A DNA stretch of 47,911 nucleotides from Bacteroidales bacterium (lineage in GTDB: Bacteria > Bacteroidota > Bacteroidia > Bacteroidales > UBA10428). The notes under the pieces were generated by a model. That model did no database searches. It was not told the DNA's origin and saw nothing but the letters and a program-made list of their open reading frames with translations. Below, one piece after another: positions 26,905 to 37,500 of this stretch. The stretch covers positions 1 through 47,911 of the forward strand of contig JAFGBD010000041.1 of assembly GCA_016933335.1 (NCBI GenBank). Direction: 5' to 3'. Within the stretch, counting starts at the first letter, position 1, and every line of letters begins with the position of its first letter. A program made the position numbers and the translations under genes.

Positions 26905-27417
26905 ATGAAAAAGCTTGAAGATATTATCCGCAGGAATGCCGGTTTTTTCAATTCTGAAGAGCCTTCTGCAAATCATTTTGAAAAGTTCTTAAAGAAACTC
27001 GATGACAGTCAACATAATGTTAAAAAGGAAAGGTTCATCAGGATTTTAACACATGTAGCATCTGTTGCTGCTGTATTTTTACTGATCGTTTCTATCATTC
27101 TGTTGCGTCAGCAATCCCTCGATCATGGCACGAAACAAAGTTTACCCTCTGAGGTTACAGAGATAGATAAGTACTTTCAGTACCAGATAGAATCGAATCT
27201 CAGGACATTAAATTCAAGTCTGGAGAAATGTCCGGTTCAGAAAAAAAATATGCAAACCTGCTTCAGAGAGCTTGACCGGTCGTTCATGACCATCCATAAT
27301 GATTTAAAGGAAAATCCGGGAAATGAGCAGGTTTTAAATGCTTTGGTTAACCATTACCAGACAAAACTGGAGATCATGGAACAGATAATGAGGCAAACAG
27401 ATAAGAATTGTATTTAA
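26905..27417 (+). CDS. Putative anti-sigma factor, single-pass membrane protein
   Basis: About 170 residues with one transmembrane helix near residue 50 (HVASVAAVFLLIVSIILL). The short N-terminal cytosolic part contains FFNSEEPSANHFEKFLKKL, resembling the conserved segment of membrane proteins that follow ECF sigma genes in Bacteroidota. The periplasmic part is helical with two Cys (residues near 110 and 118) and many Gln/Asn/Lys. No zinc HxxxCxxC motif is present. The position directly after the sigma gene (150-base gap) is the main evidence for an anti-sigma role. ATGs at 26899 and 26905 are two codons apart and the choice is arbitrary. Confidence 0.7.
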   Translation: MKKLEDIIRRNAGFFNSEEPSANHFEKFLKKLDDSQHNVKKERFIRILTHVASVAAVFLLIVSIILLRQQSLDHGTKQSLPSEVTEIDKYFQYQIESNLRTLNSSLEKCPVQKKNMQTCFRELDRSFMTIHNDLKENPGNEQVLNALVNHYQTKLEIMEQIMRQTDKNCI

Positions 27418-27433
27418 TTTAAAAATATCAGCA

Positions 27434-28513
27434 ATGAAAAACTTTACTAATAAATGGTACATAATAGGGATTATTCTTTTGGTCTTTTCAGTTTCAGTGA
27501 CATCTGCAAGTGACGAAGACTTTACCAAAAAATATAAAAAGGAATATGAAGTTAGAAAAGATACCAAACTTCAGATTGAAAACAAATACGGAAACATTGA
27601 TATTAAAAACTGGGATAAAAATCTGATTTCCATCGAAGTGACAATTACAGTCAGAACTTCAAATGAGGAAAAGGCTGCCAGGCTTTTTGATCAGATTGAT
27701 ATTGAGTTTGCTGAATCGGAAAATATCATCAGTGCCAAAACAAGTTTTGACAGCGACCTCGGCAGATTGTTTCAGAGTTCGGGTGACAAAGCTGTTGATA
27801 TCTACTACTCGGTAAATATGCCGAAAACTGTCCCGCTTGACCTGATCAACAAATATGGTAATGTTTTTATCAACGAACTGACATCCACCTCGAATATTAA
27901 TGTCAAATACGGCAATTTAAAAGCCAACAGGATCATTCATAGTGATGAAAAACCATTAACACAAATCACAATGGGTTATTCCAATGCTAAAATTCAGCAA
28001 TGCGCATGGGTGAAATTTGATATCAAGTATTCCAACGTGGAGATGGATGCCTCAAAAGCTCTTATATTTCTTAGCAGGTATTCCAAAGTATTCATTACAA
28101 AAGGCAGTTCACTTGTAATTGAATCCAAATACGACACATATCGCCTGGGCAGGTTTACCAACATGGTCGCCACGGCAGGATATTCAAATTTTAAAGCTGA
28201 AGAAATCAGCAATAAGATCATCATGGAAACAAAATACACCGATCTGAATGTGGATTTTGTGCCTGCCGGTTTTGAGCGTGTAAAAGTCGACGCAGGTTAC
28301 GGGAATTACAATATAATCATCGATCCGGAAGCATCTTATAAACTGGATGGATATGCCAAATATGCCCGTATCAGTTATCCTGATAATTCAAGGGTAAACC
28401 GGTTCAATGAAAACAATGAACTCAGAGTGGAGGGACTTGTCGGTACCGATCAGAATACCGGTTCGGCTGTTACCATTAATTCTAACTATTGCAGTGTAAA
28501 ACTTGTTAAATAA
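27434..28513 (+). CDS. Secreted repeat protein, DUF4097/adhesin-like
   Basis: A 359-residue protein with a Sec signal (YIIGIILLVFSVSVTSAS) and a beta-solenoid-like body. The spaced motif [KGR]Y-[GST]-[ND]-hydrophobic recurs through it: NKYGNIDI, NKYGNVFI, KYGNLKA, GYSNAKI, KYSNVEM, RYSKVFI, GYSNFKA, KYTDLNV, GYGNYNI. Each probably marks one turn of the solenoid. Proteins of the DUF4097 type in sigma/anti-sigma operons share this look. It starts 16 bases after the anti-sigma gene. Location is periplasmic or envelope; a sensory or protective envelope role is inference. Confidence 0.75.
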   Translation: MKNFTNKWYIIGIILLVFSVSVTSASDEDFTKKYKKEYEVRKDTKLQIENKYGNIDIKNWDKNLISIEVTITVRTSNEEKAARLFDQIDIEFAESENIISAKTSFDSDLGRLFQSSGDKAVDIYYSVNMPKTVPLDLINKYGNVFINELTSTSNINVKYGNLKANRIIHSDEKPLTQITMGYSNAKIQQCAWVKFDIKYSNVEMDASKALIFLSRYSKVFITKGSSLVIESKYDTYRLGRFTNMVATAGYSNFKAEEISNKIIMETKYTDLNVDFVPAGFERVKVDAGYGNYNIIIDPEASYKLDGYAKYARISYPDNSRVNRFNENNELRVEGLVGTDQNTGSAVTINSNYCSVKLVK

Positions 28514-28672
28514 AGGAACCATTTCCGGATGTTAATCGGTTTTATACCCTGCTGTTTTTTGCAATAAACCAGGGATGATTTGATTCATAAGCACTGCATA
28601 TTTCAGTTCCGGCCTCAACAGCGGCATAAATTGCCATATACTGCAATCTTTCAACATTCATCTATTCAGATT

Positions 28673-30451
28673 TTACAGGTAGATAAGGCCAAGAATGAGT
28701 ACTGTAACCACCATATAAATAATGGTCAGCGGAAAACCTATTCTGAAAAAGTCTTTAAATGAATATCCGCCCGGGCCATAGACCATCAGGTTTGTCTGGT
28801 ATCCGATCGGAGTCATGAAGTTGGCAGCAGCGGCATAGGCAACTGTCAATACGAATGGCAGGGGATTGATCTCAAGGCTGTGTGACATGGTAATTGCAAT
28901 AGGAAAGACAATACCAACAGCGGCTTTGTTGGTAATATATGCAGCCAGAATTGTTGTGATGAAATAAATGCCGAACAGAAGCCCGATTTTACCCAGAGGC
29001 ATAAAAACGGTGATCATAAAGTTAGCAATCAGCTCGGCAGCTCCTGATTTGATCATGGCTGTTCCAAGTGCCAGTGCCATTACGATGATCATGGCGAGAT
29101 TATAATCAATGCTTGATGGCAGTTCTTTCGGGTGTGTTATTTTCATTGCCATGGTAACCAGCAAAAGAATGATGAGTGCCATAAAAAGGGAGATGATATG
29201 CATTGCAGACAATGCGATGGCAAGAAATGTTCCACCCAGCAATACGGCTATTTTCCACCACTCCAGCTTGGTAAAATGCTTCACCTTGGACATGAAGTAG
29301 AAATCCCTGGAATTAAATGTACGGCTGTTGAAATCTTCTCCTGCAAAAAGTAAAAGAACATCTCCTGCTTTCAGTTCAACATTACCTAATTTGGTTTCTA
29401 TGGTTTCGCCGTTTCTGTGCACAGAAATGATCGTGGCATCATATTTACCCCTGAAATTGATATCTTTCACCTGTTTATTTATCAGGGAAGAGTTTTGGGA
29501 AACAATGATCTCAACCACTTCCGTCCTTTTAAGTTTAGACATCATTCCGACCTGTGGCAGTACCAGTCCCGACTTAGAGCCTATTAACCCGGCAATGTAA
29601 TCGGTTTCACCAGCAAACATTAATATATCCCCCTGTTCAAGAATGATATCTGATGCCACAGGTGAAACCCTGAAAGATTTTCTTAATATTTCAATGAGGT
29701 ACAGACCTTCAAGTTCTTTTAAACCCGCTTCATCTACAGTTTTTCCAATAAGATGGGAATTGTTTCTCACTTTGGCTTCTATGATATACTGACGGGAGGA
29801 GGTGGCAAATCGTTCATTAATTGGAGCTTTTGAAGGCAGGATGCGTTCACCGACCAGCATCATGTAAAGATATCCGATAATAACCATGGGGATGCCAACC
29901 CATATAAAATCAAACATTTGCAGTGATCCTAATTCCGGGGCAATGGTCTGCTCAACAACCATCCCGTTCACTATCAGGTTGGTTGAGGTACCGATAAGTG
30001 TTACCTGTCCGCCAAGTATTGCAGCATATGATAATGGGATCAGGAATTTGGAAGGTGATATGTTGCTTCGTTTGCACCAGTTGTGCACGTATGGCATCAT
30101 GACGGCAACAAGGGGGGTGTTATTAAGAAATGCAGAAAAAACGGATACAATCAGGGTCATACGGCTTAAAAAGCCTTTGTAGCTTCTGGCCTTTCTGAAT
30201 ATGCGGTCAAAAACATTCTCAATAACCTCTGTTTTCCTGATGATATCACCAAGCAAAAGCAGCATGATGACAACGGCAACCTGCTCGTTGGCAAAACCAC
30301 TTATGATCTCAGAAGGGGTGAGCACACCAAAGAATCCCAGAACAATGATTGCTATTATAAAAGTGATTGAAGGACCAAGTAAATCATTGTACAGGGAAAT
30401 AAGAATGAAAACAATGACAATAAATACAAGTATCAAATCGAAACTCACCAT
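28673..30451 (-). CDS. SLC13/DASS-type transporter with two RCK-C domains
   Basis: A 592-residue inner-membrane permease. Twelve or so hydrophobic segments are split by a cytosolic insert (about 205-385) holding two TrkA-C (RCK_C) modules: YIIEAKVRNNSHLIGKTVDEAGL…GDILMFAG and VEIIVSQNSSLINKQVKDINF…GDVLLLFAG. The membrane halves show SAFLNNTPLVAVMMPYV, LSYAAILGGQVTLIGTSTNL, and the matching TNKAAVGIVFPIA and ANFMTPIGYQTNLMVYG motifs. These are the SNT-like substrate/sodium sites of the DASS family (dicarboxylate, sulfate or other anions). The RCK modules suggest ligand-gated control. Substrate cannot be named. The gene converges on the DUF4097-like gene; no terminator was seen between them. 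Confidence 0.9.
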   Translation of the reverse strand: MVSFDLILVFIVIVFILISLYNDLLGPSITFIIAIIVLGFFGVLTPSEIISGFANEQVAVVIMLLLLGDIIRKTEVIENVFDRIFRKARSYKGFLSRMTLIVSVFSAFLNNTPLVAVMMPYVHNWCKRSNISPSKFLIPLSYAAILGGQVTLIGTSTNLIVNGMVVEQTIAPELGSLQMFDFIWVGIPMVIIGYLYMMLVGERILPSKAPINERFATSSRQYIIEAKVRNNSHLIGKTVDEAGLKELEGLYLIEILRKSFRVSPVASDIILEQGDILMFAGETDYIAGLIGSKSGLVLPQVGMMSKLKRTEVVEIIVSQNSSLINKQVKDINFRGKYDATIISVHRNGETIETKLGNVELKAGDVLLLFAGEDFNSRTFNSRDFYFMSKVKHFTKLEWWKIAVLLGGTFLAIALSAMHIISLFMALIILLLVTMAMKITHPKELPSSIDYNLAMIIVMALALGTAMIKSGAAELIANFMITVFMPLGKIGLLFGIYFITTILAAYITNKAAVGIVFPIAITMSHSLEINPLPFVLTVAYAAAANFMTPIGYQTNLMVYGPGGYSFKDFFRIGFPLTIIYMVVTVLILGLIYL

Positions 30452-30614
30452 ATTAGCATGGGTCTGTTTTTTTCCGATGATCTGGCTTTACTGTACTGAT
30501 GGTTAAAGTCCGGTTCCAATCGGTGTTAAATCTGAACGAAAGTAAAAAATAAAATCTCATAAAAAAAATAATTCTCGTGGCACTTTCAGGAAAGCGCCCG
30601 GTTTCTGAAAAAGG

Positions 30615-30700
30615 ATTTGAATCCCGGCGAGCGCATTACTTTCAGTGAGCTCCCCTTCGCTCCGGTTCCCCCGTAGCTTCGCTGCGGGATTAGCGAACAA
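30615..30700 (+). repeat. Dispersed structured repeat, copy 1
   Basis: Begins ATTTGAATCCCGGCGAGCGC and continues through a GAGCTC…TCGCTCCGG segment to a hairpin-forming CCCCGTAGC-TTC-GCTGCGGG. It matches the copies at 40562 and 47822 over about 85 bases with few differences, in the same orientation. It is noncoding in all frames. Confidence 0.9.
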
Positions 30701-30720
30701 TAAAATAATGAAAATCCTTA

Positions 30721-30795
30721 ACGGGACCGGTGATTGCCCTTGGCAAGCTGCGTTTCACCCCGGTTCCCCGAAGCTTTCTTAGGGGAGCATCAATC
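30721..30795 (+). repeat. Diverged copy of the dispersed repeat
   Basis: CGGTTCCCCGAAGCTTTCTT at 30761 followed by AGGGGAGCATCAATC parallels the right half of the other copies. Its end is closest to the copy at 40562. The left half (30721-30760) is only faintly similar. An outer CCCCGG/CCGGGG pair encloses the hairpin. Confidence 0.6.
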
Positions 30796-30856
30796 CGGGG
30801 ATGAATACCAGTGGTTATTCTGCTGATGTTTCAAATACGATTCCAAGGGTAAACCT

Positions 30857-32806
30857 TTGATAAGGTCAAATATTATTATATTTGGGTATTTTGCAAGATT
30901 TAGAGATTTGGATACATTTCAAACAAGAAAAACGATTTATGTCTTATCCGTATCAGTCATCATCCTGTTCTCCTTTTTTCACCATTCTTCATTGTTTTCC
31001 CCTGTTTTGAATGCAGATGATGCGGTACTGGTATTGATGATACACGATTTTCATCTTCCAGGGGATATATACTACTGGGGAGCAAACCGCGGAGGAACCA
31101 TTATTCCTCTCATCGGTCAGTTCTTTCATAAGATAATGCATCTTCCGGCTCTTACCTCAGAGTCTCTTGCACGTTATTTGATACATGTTATAGGATTCCT
31201 TGGATTAACAAGTTTATTCAGGTCAAATCCCATAAAAATTGTCTTTGCAGTGGTCTGGTTCTTACCTCCTTTAAGGATGCTGGATGTTTTGAAGGTAAGC
31301 TTTGCACAGCAATATGCGCTGACAGGAATGGCCATCTGTCTGATGAGCTTTATTCAAACCGGATCAGCTCAGAAACATCACCTAAAACATCATCTTTTAC
31401 TTTTTCTGATAGTCATCCTGTTTATTATGTCGGTATGGGTATCAGACCTGGCTGTTGTTACCATTTTTATCATATTATTCATACAGCTTGTTTTTGATCT
31501 GAAAAAGGATAAAACAGCTCTTCATTATGCGCTTATCAGAAAACCGGGATTTTATTATGTAATATCAGGACTTGTGGCAGGCGGATTTTTCATTTTTTAT
31601 GCCAAAAGAAATGCAATATATGTAAATGACTATTTCGGTTTTTTTGATATGACAGTTATTACCGGTGCTTTTAAAATATTTGCAGGGACAATGGCCGATC
31701 TATTTCTTTTCAGGATAAAAGAGCCGTTTACAAGTCTTTACACATATCTGATTCTTATTTTCCTGCTGTTTTTTCTATTTAAGAAGAAGGATATAAAATA
31801 TACCGGATATCAACTAAAATGGACCGTTGTTTTTCTCCTGGATCTGGCAGTGGTTTTTACGGTTATCATAACCTCAAAATGGGCATACTTGAATGGGATC
31901 CCCCGCAGGTATTTTGTATGTAACTATATTTCTTTCTGGATGGTTTTTCTGCTTACATTTGAAAGTTTGAAGAAGATTAAATATCAAAGAATACTGTACT
32001 GTTTACTAATGGGGACTGTAATGCTGGGCGGGTTGGGTACCATTTATAACTTCAGGTACGTCTCTCCCAGGAAGCTGACCCCTGCAGCAAAGACAGTCAG
32101 TGAATTTGAAAACCTGGGGAAGATCGGGATCATTGCGGAATACTGGAACTCGTATTTGTCATCCGTTACAAATCCTGCAATGATCAAAGCTACTCCAAAC
32201 GATAAAAGTGAAGTCCGGAATCAGAGGCTTGTTGATTCCGTATTCGCCCGGCCGGAAATATATGTTATAAGAGATATGTGGATGGAGTCATTTCCCGACA
32301 CCCTGGAACAATTTGGTTATGTTTTGTTAAAAAACGGAGATGAATTCAGAACAGGCGGGTGCCATGTGTGTAACTATAAGAAAATAAAGCTTAATAAACA
32401 ATTTGATCCTGGTCAGTTCAGATATAACGGGGCAGTAAAATATGATGATATAACAGCAGGAGAGGTCATGTGCGTCTCAGCGGACTGTGATACCTGCAAA
32501 GAAAAACACTTTGTTTACGGTCCGTATATCCCTATCGGTACAGGTAAGTTTACTGCACGATTTTATATCAGGGCATCAGGTTACACTGGCAATAATCCGG
32601 TTGCATTAATTGATGTGACAGCAGATTATGGGGTAACTCAACTGGCAGCAAAAACCCTGGATCATGCAAGTTTTTCAAATGATGGTTTTCACTATGTTGA
32701 TTTGGATTTTGAAACCATGCAGAGATATCATAATTTAGAGTTCAGGATTTATTATTACTGTAATGCTGATTTATGTTTCAGCCATGTTAAACTAAAAGAA
32801 AGATGA
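30857..32806 (+). CDS. Multi-pass membrane protein, GT-C glycosyltransferase-like
   Basis: A protein of up to 649 residues with about ten hydrophobic segments in the first 420, then a soluble C-terminal part. After the first helix comes NADDAVLVLMIHDFHLPGD, an acidic pair in the first large loop as in GT-C/ArnT-type lipid-linked sugar transferases; this is suggestive only. The C-terminal part holds a cysteine cluster (Cys502, 505, 539, 544, 547) and then a probable beta-sandwich (KFTARFYIRASGYTGNNPVA). No ATG is suitably placed. The frame opens at TTG 30857; a TTG at 30908 preceded by AGAGAT would give a neater first helix. Its stop overlaps the next gene by 4 bases, so the two act together. 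Confidence 0.7.
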   Translation: MIRSNIIIFGYFARFRDLDTFQTRKTIYVLSVSVIILFSFFHHSSLFSPVLNADDAVLVLMIHDFHLPGDIYYWGANRGGTIIPLIGQFFHKIMHLPALTSESLARYLIHVIGFLGLTSLFRSNPIKIVFAVVWFLPPLRMLDVLKVSFAQQYALTGMAICLMSFIQTGSAQKHHLKHHLLLFLIVILFIMSVWVSDLAVVTIFIILFIQLVFDLKKDKTALHYALIRKPGFYYVISGLVAGGFFIFYAKRNAIYVNDYFGFFDMTVITGAFKIFAGTMADLFLFRIKEPFTSLYTYLILIFLLFFLFKKKDIKYTGYQLKWTVVFLLDLAVVFTVIITSKWAYLNGIPRRYFVCNYISFWMVFLLTFESLKKIKYQRILYCLLMGTVMLGGLGTIYNFRYVSPRKLTPAAKTVSEFENLGKIGIIAEYWNSYLSSVTNPAMIKATPNDKSEVRNQRLVDSVFARPEIYVIRDMWMESFPDTLEQFGYVLLKNGDEFRTGGCHVCNYKKIKLNKQFDPGQFRYNGAVKYDDITAGEVMCVSADCDTCKEKHFVYGPYIPIGTGKFTARFYIRASGYTGNNPVALIDVTADYGVTQLAAKTLDHASFSNDGFHYVDLDFETMQRYHNLEFRIYYYCNADLCFSHVKLKER

Positions 32807-33624
32807 TGAAAAATAAAGAGTTACGGATTATCACATTGTTATCATTATTGCTGGCAATAAGTCTTGCTGTTGCATCTGTATTTGGAATATTTGTTTGGGC
32901 AACCTACGAACGTGAAACGGCTTCCATGGCAGCCCAGGGCATAGGGCAGGACATCGTAAACCTTTTTCTCGTGGTGCCATTGCTTGTGGTTTCGTTGTTA
33001 TTGTTAAGAAAGAACAATATCATCGCATTCTATGTTTTCGGGGGTACTGTATTTTATATTCTCTATTCCTTTATCATCTATTGCTTCGGGGTGCACTTCA
33101 ATATGATGTTTCTGGTTTATTGTGCAACATTGGGTTTATCAGTTTTTATTTTTATCATCCTGCTTATTGAAGCCGGAAAACTGGATGTTCAGAACTGGTT
33201 CCATGATAACCTGCCTGTAAAGGCAGTAGGAATTTTCCTGCTGTTCATCTCACTGATGTTTTACATCCTGTGGTTGAAAGATGTTGTGCCTGCAATTATA
33301 AGCAATACGGTACCCGCGAGTGTATCAGATTACAATTTACTGGTCAATCCAGTTCATGTGATAGATATTTCTTTTGCATTGCCGGGATTGATTGTTACAG
33401 CTGCATTATTTATGAATAAAAAGAATCTGGGCTATATCCTTGCACCCATCAGTCTGGTATTTATTTTCATACTGGCTATAGCCCTTGCTATAATGGTGGT
33501 TATGATGAAAATCAGGGGTATTGGCGATGATACATCAATAGCTGCCATATTCATTATCATGGCTGCTGTAAGCCTGATATTTCTGTTCCTTTTTATGAAG
33601 GCACTGAAGAAGTATCAATATTAA
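32803..33624 (+). CDS. Multi-pass membrane protein of unknown function
   Basis: 273 residues with about eight hydrophobic segments and hardly any soluble part; short loops carry ATYERETASMAAQGIGQD, IEAGKLDVQNWFHDNLPVKA and VSDYNLLVNPVHVIDIS. No family was recognised. The ATG overlaps the stop of the preceding membrane protein gene (ATGA), so expression is coupled and the two may form a complex. A second ATG directly follows the first. The last residues KALKKYQY face the cytosol if the count of helices is right. Confidence 0.75.
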   Translation: MMKNKELRIITLLSLLLAISLAVASVFGIFVWATYERETASMAAQGIGQDIVNLFLVVPLLVVSLLLLRKNNIIAFYVFGGTVFYILYSFIIYCFGVHFNMMFLVYCATLGLSVFIFIILLIEAGKLDVQNWFHDNLPVKAVGIFLLFISLMFYILWLKDVVPAIISNTVPASVSDYNLLVNPVHVIDISFALPGLIVTAALFMNKKNLGYILAPISLVFIFILAIALAIMVVMMKIRGIGDDTSIAAIFIIMAAVSLIFLFLFMKALKKYQY

Positions 33625-33660
33625 TACAGCAAGATTGCTTTAATCCAAAACAGGATGCTG

Positions 33661-34422
33661 TTATTTTTCCGCTATTAAACGGTAGTTATAGGTATATTCG
33701 TGAGTATCTGATCTTCCTTTGTGTGATCTGTATTCCACAAGTGGCAGTCCGTTATCATCATATTCAAAAGTGGCGTCATATTCAACGGGTCCCATGCACA
33801 TCAGTGCATTTCCGAAATAGCTATATGTCGGATTATTTGACTGCACCATATCAACCGCTGTATAACCAATCAGGCTTAACGGATTGATGGCATCATCATA
33901 ACTGAATTTTTGGTGAATCATGATAAAACCGGAATCTTCGAAATCCACCGGATATTCTTTGATTTCCCTGGTATTCCCTTTATTATCATATTCATATACG
34001 GCATAGTCAGTCTGAATTTCATTATAATATATTTCTGCTCCGGTAATCCGGTTGTTTTCAATGAGGTAAATCCTTTTCCATACCTTACCGGTTTCATTGT
34101 AAAGTCTTGTTACCGATTCCGGCAGACCATTCTCATGGTATTCATAAAACTCTGTGAATCCGTCATAGCTTTTTTCAATCAGCCTGTTTTCCCGGTCATA
34201 TGAATAGGTGGTGCGAGAACAGGATGTGTCATTAAAATACATATCTGAATGGATCAACCTGTTCAGGCTGTCATAAGTGAATTCAAGATATTTATGACCG
34301 TTCTGAAAGATTGAAGTAACCAGCATATTGATATTGTCAGGATTCTTTATTCCTTCAGGATCATCGTGTTCACATGACAGGGTAAGGCAAACAGCAATCA
34401 CAAGGATGATAGATTTTTTCAT
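33661..34422 (-). CDS. Lipoprotein with YD-like repeats
   Basis: A 253-residue lipoprotein. The signal ends at TLSC (Cys17) and is followed by EHDDPE, an acidic stretch like the Bacteroidota surface-export signal, so it may sit on the outside of the cell. The mature part has short Tyr/Asp/Asn strands such as EFTYDSLNRLIHS, TYSYDRENRLIEKS, VYEYDNKGNTREI and TFEYDDNGLPLVEY. This is the pattern of RHS/YD-repeat or DUF4595-type beta-sheet lipoproteins. No enzyme motif is seen. It is followed upstream on the same strand by the large CotH-type gene, but about 100 bases separate them. Confidence 0.78.
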   Translation of the reverse strand: MKKSIILVIAVCLTLSCEHDDPEGIKNPDNINMLVTSIFQNGHKYLEFTYDSLNRLIHSDMYFNDTSCSRTTYSYDRENRLIEKSYDGFTEFYEYHENGLPESVTRLYNETGKVWKRIYLIENNRITGAEIYYNEIQTDYAVYEYDNKGNTREIKEYPVDFEDSGFIMIHQKFSYDDAINPLSLIGYTAVDMVQSNNPTYSYFGNALMCMGPVEYDATFEYDDNGLPLVEYRSHKGRSDTHEYTYNYRLIAEK

Positions 34423-34519
34423 CTTCTTAAAATTGGTTTTTCAAGAGATGAAATATCATCTGCAATGGTTGCGCTGATAAGAGATAATTTGATACTTCGG
34501 CTGATATGGATTATTATGT

Positions 34520-37500
34520 TTACCTCATCAGCAACATTTTTCTGGTGAAAACTTCAGCCTGGTATTGATTTACAATTTCAATCCTGTAAAAATAGAAACC
34601 ATCGGCCGGTCTGTTGCCGGACAGGTCGGCAGCATTCCATTCGACCTGGTACAATCCGGCCGGCTGCCTGCTGTTAACAAGTGTGATTACATTCTGACCT
34701 ACCATGTTGTAAACAGACAGTTTAACCTGAGACTCTTCAAATATCCGGTAGTCTATATAGGTAATATCCGTAAACGGGTTGGGATAGTTCTGGTAAAGAA
34801 CAGCCTTCTGACGGACCGGGATCTCTGCTGTTATCGCTTCTGTAATGATATCGTCACGGCCGGGAGATCCGCCTGTTTCATATGAGGCACGCCAGTAATA
34901 CGGACTATTCTGGTCATTGGCCGGATTGATATCTGTCGGTACCAGGGAATTGCCCAGTCCGTCAGGCGAACCAGGCCATCCTGCACCATCGTTGTAGCGG
35001 AAAGAACAAAGGGTGTCATCTGCTGAACCGACCACTACGATTCTTTCACCATTGTTATCGAGTTGTCCGCTATATTGATCAAACGGCAGAAAGCCATATC
35101 TGTCATAAAAACAGTTTCTGCTGGCAGCAAGTACAATAAATGCGCCCGGTCTTAATGCTGTTTCAGGATCAAATTCATATTCTATTCCGTCAATAAACCG
35201 CACACCGCCCAGGTCCAGAGTAGATGTTCCTGTATTTTTGATTTCAATAAATTCAAATTTTCCGTCTTCAATGGTGTCCCCGGCAAGCGGATGATAATGA
35301 ATTTCCGTTACCTTGATATCATAATAATCATCCGGTATAATAAAATACCTGTTGTTCAGAGCACTCCATTCGCCATTATAGAAAGTGCGGGCTTTGATTT
35401 GTGTGGATTCGTTCAGTACAATTTCTCCGGCATACGGAAAGGCACTCAGGGATATGTTTCCTCCGGCAGCCTGATCGCTGGCGGAGAGTGTTGCAGAGAT
35501 GATAAAGTCAGAGCTGGTTATATTTGTATTCAATGCCTGTATGGCCAGTAAATTATTCCCTGCTACAAGGTCACCGATATAATCGGAAATATTGAATGTT
35601 TCCTGGGAGCTTGCTTCATGACTTCCTGATGATGCCGAATTCCATGCCAGTGAAGCAGGTGCATTTACCTCTGCCACCTTTGTACCGTTCAGGTAAGCGA
35701 CAAATCCGTCATCGTATCTGATGCCCAGGATTAGCGATGTAAATGCCGACAGGTCACCGGCATCGACAATAAAGGGAATACGGACATAACAGCTGGTATT
35801 GGGACTTGTACCGCCGGTATACATATCATTGCTCACATCCAGGGTAATATAACCCTCGTAGCCGGTATTTTTTTCGTAACCCACACCGCCCGGCATACCG
35901 GAGCATGACTGCCATGAAGCATCGTCAAAAGTGAGATCAGAAAGCCATGTGCTGCCAATGTCTGACTTGGGTACAACGGCTTTTTTGTTTGTGCTTTCGG
36001 ATATAAGTACTGTTTCATTGCTTTCCTGCGAAGAGTGCCAGTCCACAGGATCATTTCCGTCTGTGGTATAATAAATGGTGCCCTGTGTTGATGTCATTGT
36101 TAAAATATCACCTGCTGAGATGGTATTCCGGCTGAAAGGACTGCCATTGATCATAAAGAAAGGAGCATCGGTCTGGGGGAATAGACCTTCATTCCTCAGC
36201 TGATTGATGAAATAACCGGTACGCTCCGGGAAATAGGTTTCAGACATGAAATCTTCCTCGGCCTGCCAGTAGGTATCTTTGGTATACAGATAGTAAGGTC
36301 CGGCTGCCCAGGGATGTACATCACGCCTGTAATCTCCCCATCTTGCCGCTTCGGCATCCATTGATTTTTCAATTTCGGCTTTCCTGATATTCCAGATTTG
36401 TGCTGCACCCTCAGGAGTAAGCACTCCTCCGTTGTAACAGTGTTTAACCACCCGTTCGCCAAACAGACGGAGGAAATCCTGATTTTCCTTTAGTTTGTTA
36501 AAAATACGGCTTGGACAATAATCATTATCCTCGCTCAGGGCATATCCGTTTTCATCTTCAACAATATGCTCCGAATCCCAGCAAAAGAATTTGAAACCTT
36601 TGCCCGGATTCACCCGGTTCCTGATGGCCGCCCAGTTATGGTGATCCCAGTCTGTATTGCTTCCGTAATAATTGATAAGCATATAATCTGTTAAATTCAC
36701 AATGTCTATCATGGCTTCCTGTTCATGCCCGGGAGTGCCATCGGGATTCTTACCCTGGATGGCCTGATAAACTTCGTTGTCTGGCAAACCATCATTTACC
36801 ATGCCAATCATGGCATCCCATGCCCTGGTATCGCCGTCAACAGTCGGATCATCCTGACCTGATTCCATGTAATCCTTGATCACATCATATTCCGGTTCAT
36901 CTCCCCCGAAATAAGATACCGCATAATCGGCATCCATTCTTTCGGATGCGGTGTAGACTCCCCAGTATATGCCGTTGATATAAAGGTGTACATATTTTGA
37001 GTTACTTGAATGATGACCCATGGCAAGCTGGACATCCTTGGCCCAGACATCCCTTTGCAAGTTTCCTTTTTCCCTCTGAGTATTATCATGATGAATCCAG
37101 GACATGCAAAAACCTGCCCTGAGTATCAGGTTGTTAAAGCTTTGTGCTGCTTCTTCTCCAAAAACAGGGTAATTCAGGCGTGACGGACCGTATTGGGATT
37201 TGAATACCAGCATAAATGAATGTTTGGGACTTTTTTCAGGCCTGCGGCCATGACCGCCATTTAAACGAACTCCGCAGTTAACCTGGAAGTCGACAGAGTC
37301 TCCGGCATTAAAATATTCAACTGAAACCGGCCGTTCCCATCCAAGTCCGGTTTCATCGCCGGGAGCCCCTGTATAGATATAAATACCTCCGGTGACGGAA
37401 TCGATGTCATGCGAAAAGAAATTACCCTTATCGGAAACAAGGGAGATGGTGGGGATGTCCTGTAATGCCTCCTTAACCTTTTCTGCAAATGAAGGATCCG

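Larger units (their letters stand above)
30452..30856. other. Intergenic region holding two repeat copies
   Basis: About 400 bases between divergent membrane-protein genes. No reading frame of interest exists. The middle is occupied by a full copy (30615-30700) and a diverged copy (about 30721-30795) of the dispersed structured repeat. Base composition is visibly more GC-rich across the repeats than in the flanks. Confidence 0.75.

Noticed and set aside
28580..28762. Open + strand frame overlapping the end of the SLC13 gene
   Set aside because: It runs over the 3' end of a well-supported transporter on the other strand and has no motif.
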